Positions 27,626-35,556 of a DNA stretch of 64,000 bases are shown here, one piece after another. A model generated the notes under the pieces. It was given only the letters and a program-made list of their open reading frames with translations. It was not told where the DNA came from and did not search any database. Numbering within the stretch: position 1 is the stretch's first letter; every line of letters begins with the position of its first letter. The position numbers and the translations under genes are program-made. The stretch covers positions 221,387-285,386 of the forward strand of contig JAJFKE010000051.1 of NCBI GenBank assembly GCA_021773355.1. The letters are read 5' to 3'. This stretch comes from Gammaproteobacteria bacterium (lineage in GTDB: Bacteria; Pseudomonadota; Gammaproteobacteria; Pseudomonadales; Pseudohongiellaceae).

Positions 27626-27764
27626 AAAACAGGTGGCTTCCTGAGAGCCGCTGTGGGCGATTTAGAAAAATCGCCTTGGGGATGCCCCAATTTTCTCCGT
27701 ATCGCTCTAATTACCCCTTCAGAAATCGAATTAAGGCACTGTGTCACTGTGTCTTTATCCAGTC

Positions 27765-27931
27765 TGTGGAAAAACACTGTATAACTCATCTGGAACAGCT
27801 CGTAAGTCCATGACCCGTAAGTCAGTGGCATTAAATCTATATTTACTAAATATATAAATTATTAATACAAGATATTGGGCAATATCTATTGTAGAGCGAA
27901 AGCCTGTGGATAAGTGCCTCGACAAGTCGAG
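27765..27931. other. Candidate replication origin of the provirus
   Basis: DnaA boxes TGTGGAAAA (27765-27773) and TGTGGATAA (27905-27913) flank an AT-rich stretch (about 27830-27870). Two dyads are present: GATATT-GGGC-AATATC (27871-27886) and CTCGAC-AA-GTCGAG (27918-27931). This lies in the only long gap of the element, right after the replication gene. The rest of the gap (27626-27764 and 27932-28179) shows no gene. Confidence 0.55.
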
Positions 27932-28179
27932 AATCTCTTGTGCTTCGCCTCCCTACGGTCGTTGAATCCAGGCCGCAGAATCGAGATCTAAATCAACAAT
28001 TCAACTACTGCAGAGCCAGCCTTGCTAATAGGGAAAGGGCTCAAATATCGTGCCACATTCCTGCAGGGGGAAACCACTCTACACCTGTGGAACGAAAAGT
28101 CAAGCAAACCCGGGAGCCTTGCTCGGGTCACCCGAATTCTATACAGTCAGTGCCCTTTCCAAATAATCAGGTAGATCCA

Positions 28180-28365
28180 ATGGACAATAACGAATTGTTT
28201 CACCTGGCACGTTCTATCGAAGATGCTGGTACAGATCTTATGGCCGCCGAGTTCTATCAGAAACCGAAGCTCGCCGAGGGCATGCTGGTACAGTCAACTC
28301 GACTCATTAACGAATTAGTCAGAAGGGAGATTGAACGAGATGGCCAACCTGTCGAAAAATCCTGA
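28180..28365 (+). CDS. 61-residue helical protein, first gene of the late operon
   Basis: Starts at ATG 28180 (MDNNELFHLARSIED); the frame is open further upstream, but the codons there look non-coding. It is an acidic helical protein with no recognised domain. It overlaps the next gene by 26 bases and so belongs to the long late operon. Confidence 0.6.
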   Translation: MDNNELFHLARSIEDAGTDLMAAEFYQKPKLAEGMLVQSTRLINELVRREIERDGQPVEKS

Positions 28366-28738
28366 TATTGGCACCTGTCCCTGCATCACCTGCGGAGTCG
28401 ATAGCCCCCTGCGAAAAGACGCTGGAAAAAATCTTTATGTAACTTGTAAGCAGCACGGCAAGTATGCGCCGAAGGATCCCGAGTGGATCCTCGACAATGC
28501 GACTATGTGGCCCCTGGGTGTGAAGCCTGCAGATCCCGAACCTATCCCGGATCCAGACCCGGGTCCAGATCCAGACCCGGCAGAAACTCTCAGGTTCGAG
28601 CTGGAGCCTGACCCGGACCCAATTCCGGAACCGGACCCGGATCCAATTCCGGACGCTAACCTGGGTAAACCCGGGCACAATTTTCGGAAATACCTGCAAG
28701 ATCTTGACAGCAATTTCGAGGAATTTTTCAGCAAATGA
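28340..28738 (+). CDS. Cys-motif protein with Pro-Asp repeat tail
   Basis: 132 residues. The N-terminal 45 residues hold a possible zinc ribbon (CPCITC and CKQHG). Residues about 65-112 are almost entirely Pro, Asp and Glu in PDPDP-type repeats, followed by a helical end. The tail would be extended and very acidic. In tailless phages such rods can link capsid and membrane or spikes; that is only a suggestion. The gene ends by a 4-base overlap with the next. Confidence 0.6.
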   Translation: MANLSKNPDIGTCPCITCGVDSPLRKDAGKNLYVTCKQHGKYAPKDPEWILDNATMWPLGVKPADPEPIPDPDPGPDPDPAETLRFELEPDPDPIPEPDPDPIPDANLGKPGHNFRKYLQDLDSNFEEFFSK

Positions 28739-29190
28739 ACCAGGTTGATGTATCTCGGGAAAAAGTGCTGCAGGGCTTCGGTGCGATCGCTGCAGACAAT
28801 GATATTGATATCAATCAGTTTCTCGATGAGCAGGAAAAAATAACGGTAGAACAGGCCGAGCCGGACATCGATGTCGAGATGCCATCGACTACCGAGATCC
28901 TGCAGCACTTCGGGCGGGACATTGCCGACGATTTTGCGCCAGCACTGGCTCTCCAGGACGATGAGATCGAGCGACTAGCCAAAGCTTATGGCCCGCTGAT
29001 TGACAAGTATTTCCCGGGCGGCTGGTTGGCCTTCCTGGATCGATTCAAACTGGAGATCTCTGCAGTGGCCACCACGTATGTGATATTCGCTCCCAGGTAT
29101 CGCGCCTACAAAAAACACCTGGCGGCGATCGAAGGCAAAGCCGAGCCAGCAAAAGAAAATTCTAGCAAGGATCCAGACGATGGCGAGTAG
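28735..29190 (+). CDS. Acidic protein with one amphipathic or membrane segment
   Basis: 151 residues. The first 95 residues are acidic. A weakly hydrophobic segment (LEISAVATTYVIFAPRY) lies near residues 105-121, then a charged tail. It directly precedes the packaging ATPase and overlaps it by 11 bases. No family is recognised; in position it resembles a virion membrane or packaging partner. Confidence 0.6.
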   Translation: MNQVDVSREKVLQGFGAIAADNDIDINQFLDEQEKITVEQAEPDIDVEMPSTTEILQHFGRDIADDFAPALALQDDEIERLAKAYGPLIDKYFPGGWLAFLDRFKLEISAVATTYVIFAPRYRAYKKHLAAIEGKAEPAKENSSKDPDDGE

Positions 29191-29803
29191 AGCAGATGGC
29201 ACATTGGAATACGTAATCGGTCGATCTCGATGCGGCAAAACCACTTACCTGCAGCAACGGGTAGCCAATCACGATCGGGTCCTGGTCTGGGACATTGAAG
29301 GCCAATGGGCCATGTTACCTGGCTACAAAGAAATTGCCGGAAAGACCAGCAAAAAAAAGAATGCCGAAGCGCTCATTGATGCCCTGGTCAATGCCGGTGA
29401 AAAGGCGAAGATTGCGTACCAGCCTGGCAGTGCTGCAGAGTTTGAAACCTTCTGCCAATGTGCAATGGTATGGGGATTCGATGCGCCTTGCTCGATCGTT
29501 GCCGAAGAACTCGCCGATGTTTCAAACCAGGGTAAGGCACCAGACAGCTGGGGCGTATTGGTGCGCCGCAGCATGAAATACGATGTCAATGTCTACGGCA
29601 TCAGCCAGCGTCCCCAGGAGAGCGATAAAACTATCCTGGGCAATGCCAAAGTAGTAACAGTATTCGCACCGAATACCGATGCCGATCGAGATTACCTGGT
29701 GAAGAAGCTGGGCATTGCTGCAGAGAAAATTCCCACCGAATCGCTCAAGTATGTAAACCGTTTCAATGACGGCCGAATGACATCTGGCACCTTGAAATTC
29801 TAA
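29180..29803 (+). CDS. Genome-packaging ATPase (FtsK/HerA type)
   Basis: 207 residues. Walker A is GRSRCGKTT (residues 14-22), Walker B is CSIVAEEL ending in Glu109-Glu110, and ISQRP (141-145) is the sensor-like motif typical of FtsK-HerA ATPases. The size and motif spacing match the packaging ATPases of PRD1-PM2-type tailless viruses, which drive DNA through a special vertex. It lies three tiny genes upstream of the capsid gene, as in those viruses. Confidence 0.85.
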   Translation: MASRADGTLEYVIGRSRCGKTTYLQQRVANHDRVLVWDIEGQWAMLPGYKEIAGKTSKKKNAEALIDALVNAGEKAKIAYQPGSAAEFETFCQCAMVWGFDAPCSIVAEELADVSNQGKAPDSWGVLVRRSMKYDVNVYGISQRPQESDKTILGNAKVVTVFAPNTDADRDYLVKKLGIAAEKIPTESLKYVNRFNDGRMTSGTLKF

Positions 29804-29899
29804 TTCCCTCGCTCTAACTCTGGATTTTCCTAACGGTTTTACTCGGGTTTACCCGGGTTTCATTGTGCCTGGCATTTTTCTTCTTAATGCTTTGCCTCG

Positions 29900-29995
29900 A
29901 TGGACAAACTATTCAATCAATTTCTACTGATCGTCGCCGGTGGTGTTGCTGTGCAACTCGTCGTCGGCTATCTGCAAAAAACGGGGAAACTCTAA
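29900..29995 (+). CDS. 31-residue membrane peptide
   Basis: A short frame, MDKLFNQFLLIVAGGVAVQL at its start, forming one membrane helix and ending KTGKL. Its stop overlaps the next start as TAATG. The 96 bases between it and the ATPase gene show no gene. Confidence 0.6.
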   Translation: MDKLFNQFLLIVAGGVAVQLVVGYLQKTGKL

Positions 29996-30096
29996 TGAAG
30001 AAATATTTAGTGATGGGCGCTGTGGCTATCGTGGCGCTCGGTGTGTTCAACAAATTCGCACCGGCCTCCGCCAAAAGTTTTATCTACGGCGCATAG
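29995..30096 (+). CDS. 33-residue membrane peptide
   Basis: Starts MKKYLVMGAVAIVALGVFNK, a single hydrophobic helix with positive N-terminus. It is coupled to the preceding peptide (TAATG). Probably a virion inner-membrane peptide, by analogy with PM2-like phages. Confidence 0.6.
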   Translation: MKKYLVMGAVAIVALGVFNKFAPASAKSFIYGA

Positions 30097-30109
30097 CTAG
30101 GGGTGAACC

Positions 30110-30220
30110 TTGAATAAAACAATTTTAATTTCTGTTGCAGTGACCTTGGCCATCTTGGTGATCGCGACCCGTAGTGATGCGGGCCGTGAATTGTTCCAGG
30201 GCCAGAAGTCATATTTTTAG
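30110..30220 (+). CDS. 36-residue membrane peptide
   Basis: TTG start; the peptide reads NKTILISVAVTLAILVIATR, then a polar tail ending GQKSYF. One membrane helix. Its stop codon is followed at once by AGGAGG of the capsid gene. Confidence 0.6.
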   Translation: MNKTILISVAVTLAILVIATRSDAGRELFQGQKSYF

Positions 30221-30230
30221 GAGGTCACTC

Positions 30231-31067
30231 GTGGCTTTTAAAACTTACGATAAATTGCAGGACATCCAGGGCAGTCTCGCTCCGGAAGGAGTGGCCACGG
30301 TCAACATGCCGTTGAAGCGTTCCTATCACTACATGGACATGACCTACTCAGGTGTGACCCTGGCGCAGATGGCTTTCATCCGTTTGATGATCAATGGCCG
30401 AGCCGAGCAGACAATCAAGGGTGCCGACTTTCTGGATGTGCAGAATCAGTTTGAATTGATGCAGGCTGCAGCGGGAATTTTGCGGATCTCTTTCGAGCGA
30501 GAGGGCATGAAAACCCGGACAGCGCGAGAGTCCACCACGATCAATACCGGCTATCCACAAAACCTTAATCAAGATTCTAAATTTTACAATCCGGTGCCTA
30601 TTTCTACCCTGGCATTAGAGGTGGAATTTGCAGCGGGATCCTTTACGCCAGTGCTGGCTTTTTCAGCACAGCGATCGGAAGCGAAACCGGTTGGGCAGAT
30701 CCGCAAGATAAATAATTTTATCTACACCACGTCTGCATCCGGAGATTTCCAGATCGCCGACCTGCCAAGAGTGGATCCAATTACTCGACTGATCTTTAAG
30801 CCTTCGGCGAACAACATCACCAATGTGCTGATTGAGGCAGATGGCTATAAGGCTTTCGATCGCAGCACAGCGCAGAACGAGAAAGCGCAATTGGAAGGGG
30901 TGCGAGATCCGCAGACTGGCTATTGGATAGTTGACTTCGGTGAGCAGGGTTACGCCTCCGAATACGTTCTAACCAGGATCCTGCAGGACTTCCGAATCAC
31001 TGTGACCACTGATGGCGCTATGACGTGCGATCTGCAGGTGGAAACTGTCGGCGGGCTTCGCGGCTAG
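30231..31067 (+). CDS. Major capsid protein, double jelly-roll type
   Basis: 278 residues from a GTG with a perfect AGGAGG ten bases upstream. The pattern fits the P2-like coat of PM2 (269 residues): an N-terminal LQDIQGSLAPEGVATVNMPL, then SYHYMDMTYSGVTLAQMAFI, a second barrel around ISTLALEVEFAAGSFTPVLA, and a C-terminal DFRITVTTDGAMTCDLQVET. The alternating beta-rich, glycine-marked strands and the neighbouring packaging ATPase support the call. It would form trimers that make the icosahedral shell around an internal membrane. The assignment is by pattern memory and should be tested by structure prediction. Confidence 0.82.
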   Translation: MAFKTYDKLQDIQGSLAPEGVATVNMPLKRSYHYMDMTYSGVTLAQMAFIRLMINGRAEQTIKGADFLDVQNQFELMQAAAGILRISFEREGMKTRTARESTTINTGYPQNLNQDSKFYNPVPISTLALEVEFAAGSFTPVLAFSAQRSEAKPVGQIRKINNFIYTTSASGDFQIADLPRVDPITRLIFKPSANNITNVLIEADGYKAFDRSTAQNEKAQLEGVRDPQTGYWIVDFGEQGYASEYVLTRILQDFRITVTTDGAMTCDLQVETVGGLRG

Positions 31068-31076
31068 GGGGTTCAC

Positions 31077-31373
31077 TTGAACGAACAAGCAACATTGGAT
31101 GCCGGTGGTGCACCGAATGAGTGGGGATTCTCGGAATATTTATTCCAGGGCATTATCCCTTCCTACATCGACTACACCGCCGCACGAAATCCGGCACCGC
31201 AATTAACACAAGCTCAATTGGAAACGGCTTACCGGATCCCTGAGCAACGTGGCACCGCTGAAGATGATGCAGCGGAATTCATCTTCGGCAACGTCGGCGG
31301 TAAAACTATCGGCTTGTCATTAGGTGGCCTGGCTGCAGCCGCAGTGGGCTTGTATTTGATTTGGAATAGATAA
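31077..31373 (+). CDS. Virion protein candidate with C-terminal membrane helix
   Basis: 98 residues from a TTG start. A polar, Ala/Gln-rich domain is followed by a C-terminal membrane helix (GLSLGGLAAAAVGLYLIW). It follows the capsid gene directly. By position it is probably a membrane-associated structural protein. Confidence 0.65.
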   Translation: MNEQATLDAGGAPNEWGFSEYLFQGIIPSYIDYTAARNPAPQLTQAQLETAYRIPEQRGTAEDDAAEFIFGNVGGKTIGLSLGGLAAAAVGLYLIWNR

Positions 31374-31544
31374 GTGATTCCAGGTCTGCCACCGCTTAGT
31401 TTTTCTTCCGGACCCAATGTCTCCGGGCCGGCCACGTCTGGCGGCACCGGAGTATACCTGGGGAATTATTCTGAAGGGTTTAATCTAACACATTTGCTAT
31501 TGGTTGGTGTGGCGGTATTGATTTTTATGAAGGTGAAAAAGTGA
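31374..31544 (+). CDS. 56-residue membrane protein
   Basis: GTG start immediately after the preceding stop. A Pro/Gly/Ser-rich N-terminal half (GLPPLSFSSGPNVSGPATSG) is followed by one membrane helix (THLLLVGVAVLIFMK). The stop overlaps the next start as GTGA. Confidence 0.6.
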   Translation: MIPGLPPLSFSSGPNVSGPATSGGTGVYLGNYSEGFNLTHLLLVGVAVLIFMKVKK

Positions 31545-32392
31545 GTTCAAAGACAGTAGCCGAAACCTCCGGAGCCGAATCCGGCTTCCAGGGATCCGAT
31601 GATAATTTCGCGGTGAATCTGTCGGGTATCGATGTGTATAAATCGGTCGGCACCACGATTGACATCAGCACAACGGATCTAGGATCTGTCGGTCGATCGT
31701 TTCAGCTAGTGGATGATTTTATCGGTGAAGCCCTGGACTTCATTGAAGACGAAGCCGAATCCAATCGGATTCTATTAGGTGGTGCCGGATCGGCGCTGTT
31801 AGCCGAGGCAGAGAACAACCGAATATTTGCAGGCAATGTTATCGATCGCGCCTTCGATGAAACTGAATACAATCGCCTTTTTTCTGCAGGTGTAGTGGAT
31901 AAAGCATTTGAAGAGAACGACAATAACCGGCTCTTTGCGGCACAGGCGATCGAGCAGAATGCTGCAGCCTCTGCAGCGGCCAATGACCAGGCATTTGCCT
32001 TCGCTGGCCAGGCTACGACCAAGGCTATTGATACGATCAGTGCGTCCACAGAGAAGGCTTTCGATTTTATCGGCCAGGGCTACACAACGGCACTAGGTGC
32101 CTTAGCCAGCGACACGGCCGCGAGTTATGACTTTATCAATACCAATCAAGATCGGACATTCACGCTCTACAACAAGGTCGTCGATGAATCAGGTAATTTA
32201 CTGAATGGCCTAACCAGCTTCACCAAGGATCTATTGACCGATCAAAGCAAGACCAACGCCGCAACGATCAGCGCGGTGAGTGAAGCAACGCGATCAGATG
32301 CAACCCAATCGTTTGACAAATTAGTGAAGTGGGCCGCCTTGGCATTCGGTGCTGTGGCACTGGGTAGCGTAGCAGTGAGGAACTGGGCATGA
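31541..32392 (+). CDS. Repeat-containing virion membrane protein candidate
   Basis: 283 residues from a GTG coupled to the upstream stop. Residues 73-144 consist of four exact-length 18-residue repeats, each opening E/D-x-N-R-I/L (ESNRI, ENNRI, EYNRL, DNNRL). Eighteen residues equal five helical turns, so the block should form one straight amphipathic helix. More helical Ala/Asp/Thr-rich sequence follows, and a C-terminal membrane helix (LVKWAALAFGAVALGSVAV). It could be a spacer or tape-like membrane protein of the virion; no family is recognised. Confidence 0.65.
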   Translation: MSSKTVAETSGAESGFQGSDDNFAVNLSGIDVYKSVGTTIDISTTDLGSVGRSFQLVDDFIGEALDFIEDEAESNRILLGGAGSALLAEAENNRIFAGNVIDRAFDETEYNRLFSAGVVDKAFEENDNNRLFAAQAIEQNAAASAAANDQAFAFAGQATTKAIDTISASTEKAFDFIGQGYTTALGALASDTAASYDFINTNQDRTFTLYNKVVDESGNLLNGLTSFTKDLLTDQSKTNAATISAVSEATRSDATQSFDKLVKWAALAFGAVALGSVAVRNWA

Positions 32393-33006
32393 GTGATTTT
32401 AAGATAATCATTCCTGCCAATGGATCCTATCCGGTGCAAGCCGCCGGGCAGAAGGTGCATTGCTTTTCGGCAACTGCGAATTTCAAGATCCAATTCTCCT
32501 GGCTCGATGGCTCTGTCAGCGGCCTCTCGAATATGGGTGCCACGATGCAGTACGGCACACGAGGAACAAAATTTAAAGGCTTTAATCTCTACAATAACAC
32601 CGGTGTCTCCATAACGGTTGTTATGATTGTTTTGGGTGATGATCTTGATGTCATCGACAACCGGGTATCGATCGAAGCGTTTGATGTGAATCAACATGCA
32701 GATAGCAATCCGTGGATTGTGCAGCCAAAGCTTATGTCTTGGGTCGAGGGTAATAATACTATTTCGATTGCGGCGGTTGAGGTAGCTCTGATGACCTCCG
32801 CTCCGACAAGGGAAAATAGAATAGTTATTCGCAATACTGGCTCTCTGCTTTTGTATGTTGGTCCGACTGGTTTGACTACTGCAACGGGCATTGAATTGCC
32901 AGCTCAGGAGCGGATTGTTCTAGAAAATGTTAATGAAATTTATTATGGGCTACGTACTGGTGGCCCGCAGAATGTGACAGCGCATGTATTCGAGGCACCA
33001 TTATGA
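32389..33006 (+). CDS. Spike-like or vertex beta-rich protein
   Basis: 205 residues, beta-rich. The N-terminal half (ATANFKIQFSWLDGS) resembles a jelly-roll. The C-terminal half carries NRIVIRNTGSLLLYVGPTG followed by TTATGIEL, a motif also found in the next gene. Position downstream of the capsid gene suggests a vertex or receptor-binding protein. It overlaps both neighbours by 4 bases. Confidence 0.6.
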   Translation: MSDFKIIIPANGSYPVQAAGQKVHCFSATANFKIQFSWLDGSVSGLSNMGATMQYGTRGTKFKGFNLYNNTGVSITVVMIVLGDDLDVIDNRVSIEAFDVNQHADSNPWIVQPKLMSWVEGNNTISIAAVEVALMTSAPTRENRIVIRNTGSLLLYVGPTGLTTATGIELPAQERIVLENVNEIYYGLRTGGPQNVTAHVFEAPL

Positions 33007-33347
33007 TCTTTACTCCAGCTGATGCAGGCGCAAAACTCATATCCATTGCCGGGTATGTCGATGGTCTGGAAGTAAATACCGCTTCTCCAGACAACCTAGG
33101 CACGGTCGCGCTGACTGTCGGGGTTGGAGCTACCTTGTTGTCTGCTTCTTCTGTTTATCCTGTGCGGGTTATTTTGACCAATGTTGGAGGGGCGACTATC
33201 TATTTGGGGGATTCGGGCGTCACATCGGCAACGGGGATTCCTTTGGAGCCGGGGCAGACGTTCAGCGAAATGTGTAGCACATCGCTTCATGGTATAGCTT
33301 CTGCGAATACTCCGGTGCGAAGAATGCAATTATACAAGGTGGGTTAG
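33003..33347 (+). CDS. Spike-like protein sharing a domain with its neighbour
   Basis: 114 residues. VRVILTNVGGATIYLGDSGV and TSATGIPLEPGQ match the same positions in the preceding protein, so the two appear to be paralogous beta domains. It begins inside the preceding stop (ATGA). Probably a virion surface protein. Confidence 0.6.
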   Translation: MIFTPADAGAKLISIAGYVDGLEVNTASPDNLGTVALTVGVGATLLSASSVYPVRVILTNVGGATIYLGDSGVTSATGIPLEPGQTFSEMCSTSLHGIASANTPVRRMQLYKVG

Positions 33348-33349
33348 TC

Positions 33350-33742
33350 ATGAGCGTTACCGGTAGCAGAATTCCACTACAAGAACGTCCTCCTTCACTT
33401 TTGAACGAGGGCAGCTTTATCGGTAATGACTTGCTTTTGACCGAGCAAGACGCCTTCAATATTACCGGCGCGGGTGTCATAAATTATCTGGATATTACTA
33501 ATGCCAATGCTATTGCTATGGACTTGTGCACGGCGTACCTGGTGATCGATGGCGTGACAGTTTTCTCCTCTTTGCTAACCGGCGCAGGGCCGACTCATGT
33601 TGGAGATATCGTAGCCGATTTTGCAGTTGTGTATCCGAACGGCATTCCTTTTTCGACTAGCTGCCGTGCTTATTTTCTTTGGAGTGGCGCACCGGCTACA
33701 GCTGGCGAACCCAAGTTCAATTGGGAGGTTATTGAGCAATGA
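33350..33742 (+). CDS. Hypothetical virion protein, 130 residues
   Basis: Beta-rich, with AFNITGAGVINYLDITNANA and a Cys pair. It starts two bases after the spike-like gene and overlaps the next by four. No family recognised; operon position suggests a structural role. Confidence 0.55.
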   Translation: MSVTGSRIPLQERPPSLLNEGSFIGNDLLLTEQDAFNITGAGVINYLDITNANAIAMDLCTAYLVIDGVTVFSSLLTGAGPTHVGDIVADFAVVYPNGIPFSTSCRAYFLWSGAPATAGEPKFNWEVIEQ

Positions 33743-34119
33743 GCAATTTAAAAGCCAGTGAAGCACGTGCCCTTGAAAGCTCAGAAGAACAAGCCGACAT
33801 CGATGCGCTGGACGCTTACAAAAACTACCTGGCCAGCATCGATGCGAAGGTGAACGCCGGTCAAAAAATCAGCCAGGCCGAAGCCGACTCGATCACAGCG
33901 AAAGGCGAAGACATTGATCAGTGCGAGTTAGTCGCGCTGAATCATTTTGTGCACGGCATACCTGGCACCGCTGAAAAAGTCAGTGTGAACAATTCCAACG
34001 TGCCCCGGGAAAACTGGAAGCACAAGGGGCGAAAGAGTGAAGCCAGGCAGTTGATCGATAGCAACGCGGCACTCATGGCCAAAATGGATCTGCTAATCAC
34101 TGCTCTCAATGCACCGTAA
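33739..34119 (+). CDS. Helical hypothetical protein, 126 residues
   Basis: Highly charged and helical (SEARALESSEEQADIDALDA), without membrane segments. Coupled to both neighbours by ATGA and TAATG overlaps. Unknown function, possibly a minor structural or scaffold-like protein. Confidence 0.55.
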   Translation: MSNLKASEARALESSEEQADIDALDAYKNYLASIDAKVNAGQKISQAEADSITAKGEDIDQCELVALNHFVHGIPGTAEKVSVNNSNVPRENWKHKGRKSEARQLIDSNAALMAKMDLLITALNAP

Positions 34120-34592
34120 TGAACAAAGGATTTTTAGTTCTAGTGGCCGCAGGGGTGCTACTGATGAGTAGAAAAAAATACACCGAATTACTTGGATTGC
34201 GGCTGAATAATCCGCTGAACTTGAAAGAGTTTCACAATGATCAAAACGATTGGATCGGCGAGCATCCATTAAATCTTCATGCAACCTTTGAAGAGTTTAT
34301 CAGTCCCGAGTATGGGATTAGAGCCGGTGGAAAAACACTGAAAAATTATTTTGTAATACATGGGCTGGATAATGTTGAGAAAATTGTTAACCGCTTTGCT
34401 CCGCCGGAGGATAACAACCCCACTCGAATCTATGCGGCCAATGTTGCCGCTCGAATGGGACTAGCAACCAATGAACCATTTAACGTACCAGGTCGAATCG
34501 ATGAACTGGTCAAAGCAATGATGATCCAGGAACAAGGCTACTTGCCTTTTTCGGATGATTTTATTTACCACAGCATCAGGCTTGAAGCCTGA
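34119..34592 (+). CDS. Membrane-anchored P5/lysozyme-like phage protein
   Basis: 157 residues. An N-terminal hydrophobic segment (FLVLVAAGVLLM) precedes a domain with RLNNPLNLKE, DWIGEH, a Glu-containing FEEFISPEYGIRAGGKTL and FAPPEDNNPTRIYAANVAAR. This pattern (N-N-P-x-N-x-x-x ... W-x-G ... F-x-x-x-E-x-G-I-R-A ... AP-x-x-D/E-N) belongs to a family often named structural protein P5 in phages and related to peptidoglycan hydrolases. It probably opens the cell wall during entry or exit. Confidence 0.7.
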   Translation: MNKGFLVLVAAGVLLMSRKKYTELLGLRLNNPLNLKEFHNDQNDWIGEHPLNLHATFEEFISPEYGIRAGGKTLKNYFVIHGLDNVEKIVNRFAPPEDNNPTRIYAANVAARMGLATNEPFNVPGRIDELVKAMMIQEQGYLPFSDDFIYHSIRLEA

Positions 34593-34606
34593 AAAGGAGT
34601 TAGAGA

Positions 34607-34831
34607 ATGGCATATTCAGCAACCGCGATTGATGCAGCCGAGGTGCTTGTCAATGGCCACATAACAACACTAACGGCATCGGCAGCGGCACTCGCTGCAC
34701 TGAGCCAAAAGAACAGCCAGGCACCGGCACAAGTTGCCGCTGCAGTGACCGAGGTGAAGGACGCCTTAGTCGATGTGGCCACACTGGCCGCCGCTCTGCA
34801 GGCTCAAATTGCACTAGCGACTTTTGCGTAA
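34607..34831 (+). CDS. Ala-rich helical protein, 74 residues
   Basis: AAAGGAG precedes the ATG. The protein is almost wholly Ala, Val, Leu and Thr in helical pattern, without a clear membrane helix. Its stop overlaps the next start (TAATG). Function unknown. Confidence 0.55.
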   Translation: MAYSATAIDAAEVLVNGHITTLTASAAALAALSQKNSQAPAQVAAAVTEVKDALVDVATLAAALQAQIALATFA

Positions 34832-35121
34832 TGAAAAAAGTCGTGTGGATCTGCACGTGTTTTTTGTTGGCCAGCTGTGCTGGCATTAACTCTGAAAGCC
34901 TGGGAGATAATTCCCTGGCGTGTATTCGTGCCGAAGGTGCCGGATTGTTCACCGTCTTTAGCGGCTACGCTGAAACTCGGATTGTGCATATTCCGGCAGC
35001 GCTCCAGGAATCGATGGGCATTGAAGATCTCCTGCAGTTTTCAGAGGCATGTTGGTTGGAAGGTAATCAGGCTGTGATGCTGGAAATGTTAAGAGCGCAG
35101 AGGGTAGATCCTAGTGGTTAA
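34831..35121 (+). CDS. Small lipoprotein
   Basis: 96 residues. The signal peptide MKKVVWICTCFLLASC has a lipobox (LLAS-C16). The mature part has two further Cys. Lipoproteins in tailless phages can act in lysis (spanin-like) or exclusion, but no helix pattern settles it. Confidence 0.6.
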   Translation: MKKVVWICTCFLLASCAGINSESLGDNSLACIRAEGAGLFTVFSGYAETRIVHIPAALQESMGIEDLLQFSEACWLEGNQAVMLEMLRAQRVDPSG

Positions 35122-35374
35122 GTTAACAGGCGCGACAATTGCGATCGTAGTCGGCACCGCAGCTGTGTTATTGCTGGCCAGCAAGGCCAGTGCAGCAGTG
35201 CGTGGCACGACCAACACGATCGTTGACCAGGGAAGGGGTGCAATTAATCCGGCGCACCCTAACAACGTGGTGAGTCGCTTCGCAGAATGGATGTATGGCG
35301 GCGGCTACGACGACCAGGGGAACATCGGTTCGGATCTTTGGAATTTATTAAATCGTGAGGAATTTAGACCCTAA
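35114..35374 (+). CDS. Small membrane-anchored protein, 86 residues
   Basis: GTG start overlapping the lipoprotein gene by 8 bases. One N-terminal membrane helix (ATIAIVVGTAAVLLLASKASA) is followed by a polar domain with Asp/Gly/Trp. Overlaps the next start by one base. Function unknown. Confidence 0.55.
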   Translation: MVKLTGATIAIVVGTAAVLLLASKASAAVRGTTNTIVDQGRGAINPAHPNNVVSRFAEWMYGGGYDDQGNIGSDLWNLLNREEFRP

Positions 35375-35556
35375 TGGAATCTGCAGAAGTAATTGGCCAG
35401 CTGGCCGCAGTGATTGAATCGGGCGGAAACCTCGGGATCTGGGTGATCGCCTATTTCCTGTGGGATCTGAAATCTTCAATCCAAAAATTCGAAATCCGAA
35501 TCACTAAATTGGAATGGAACAGAGGAATGACCAATGAGAAAGAAGCGCAGAAGTAA
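35374..35556 (+). CDS. Small holin-like protein, 60 residues
   Basis: One membrane helix (GGNLGIWVIAYFLW) followed by a charged helix (KSSIQKFEIRITKLEWNR). The shape resembles small phage holin-type or accessory proteins but is not diagnostic. Confidence 0.5.
   Translation: MESAEVIGQLAAVIESGGNLGIWVIAYFLWDLKSSIQKFEIRITKLEWNRGMTNEKEAQK

Noticed and set aside
28435..28908. Long reverse-strand frame rich in Gly/Ser repeats
   Set aside because: It is the complement of the Pro-Asp repeat tail of the forward gene, has no ribosome binding site and lies inside a coupled operon.
31702..32049. Reverse-strand frame of 115 residues over the repeat protein
   Set aside because: Pure shadow of the 18-residue repeats on the forward strand.
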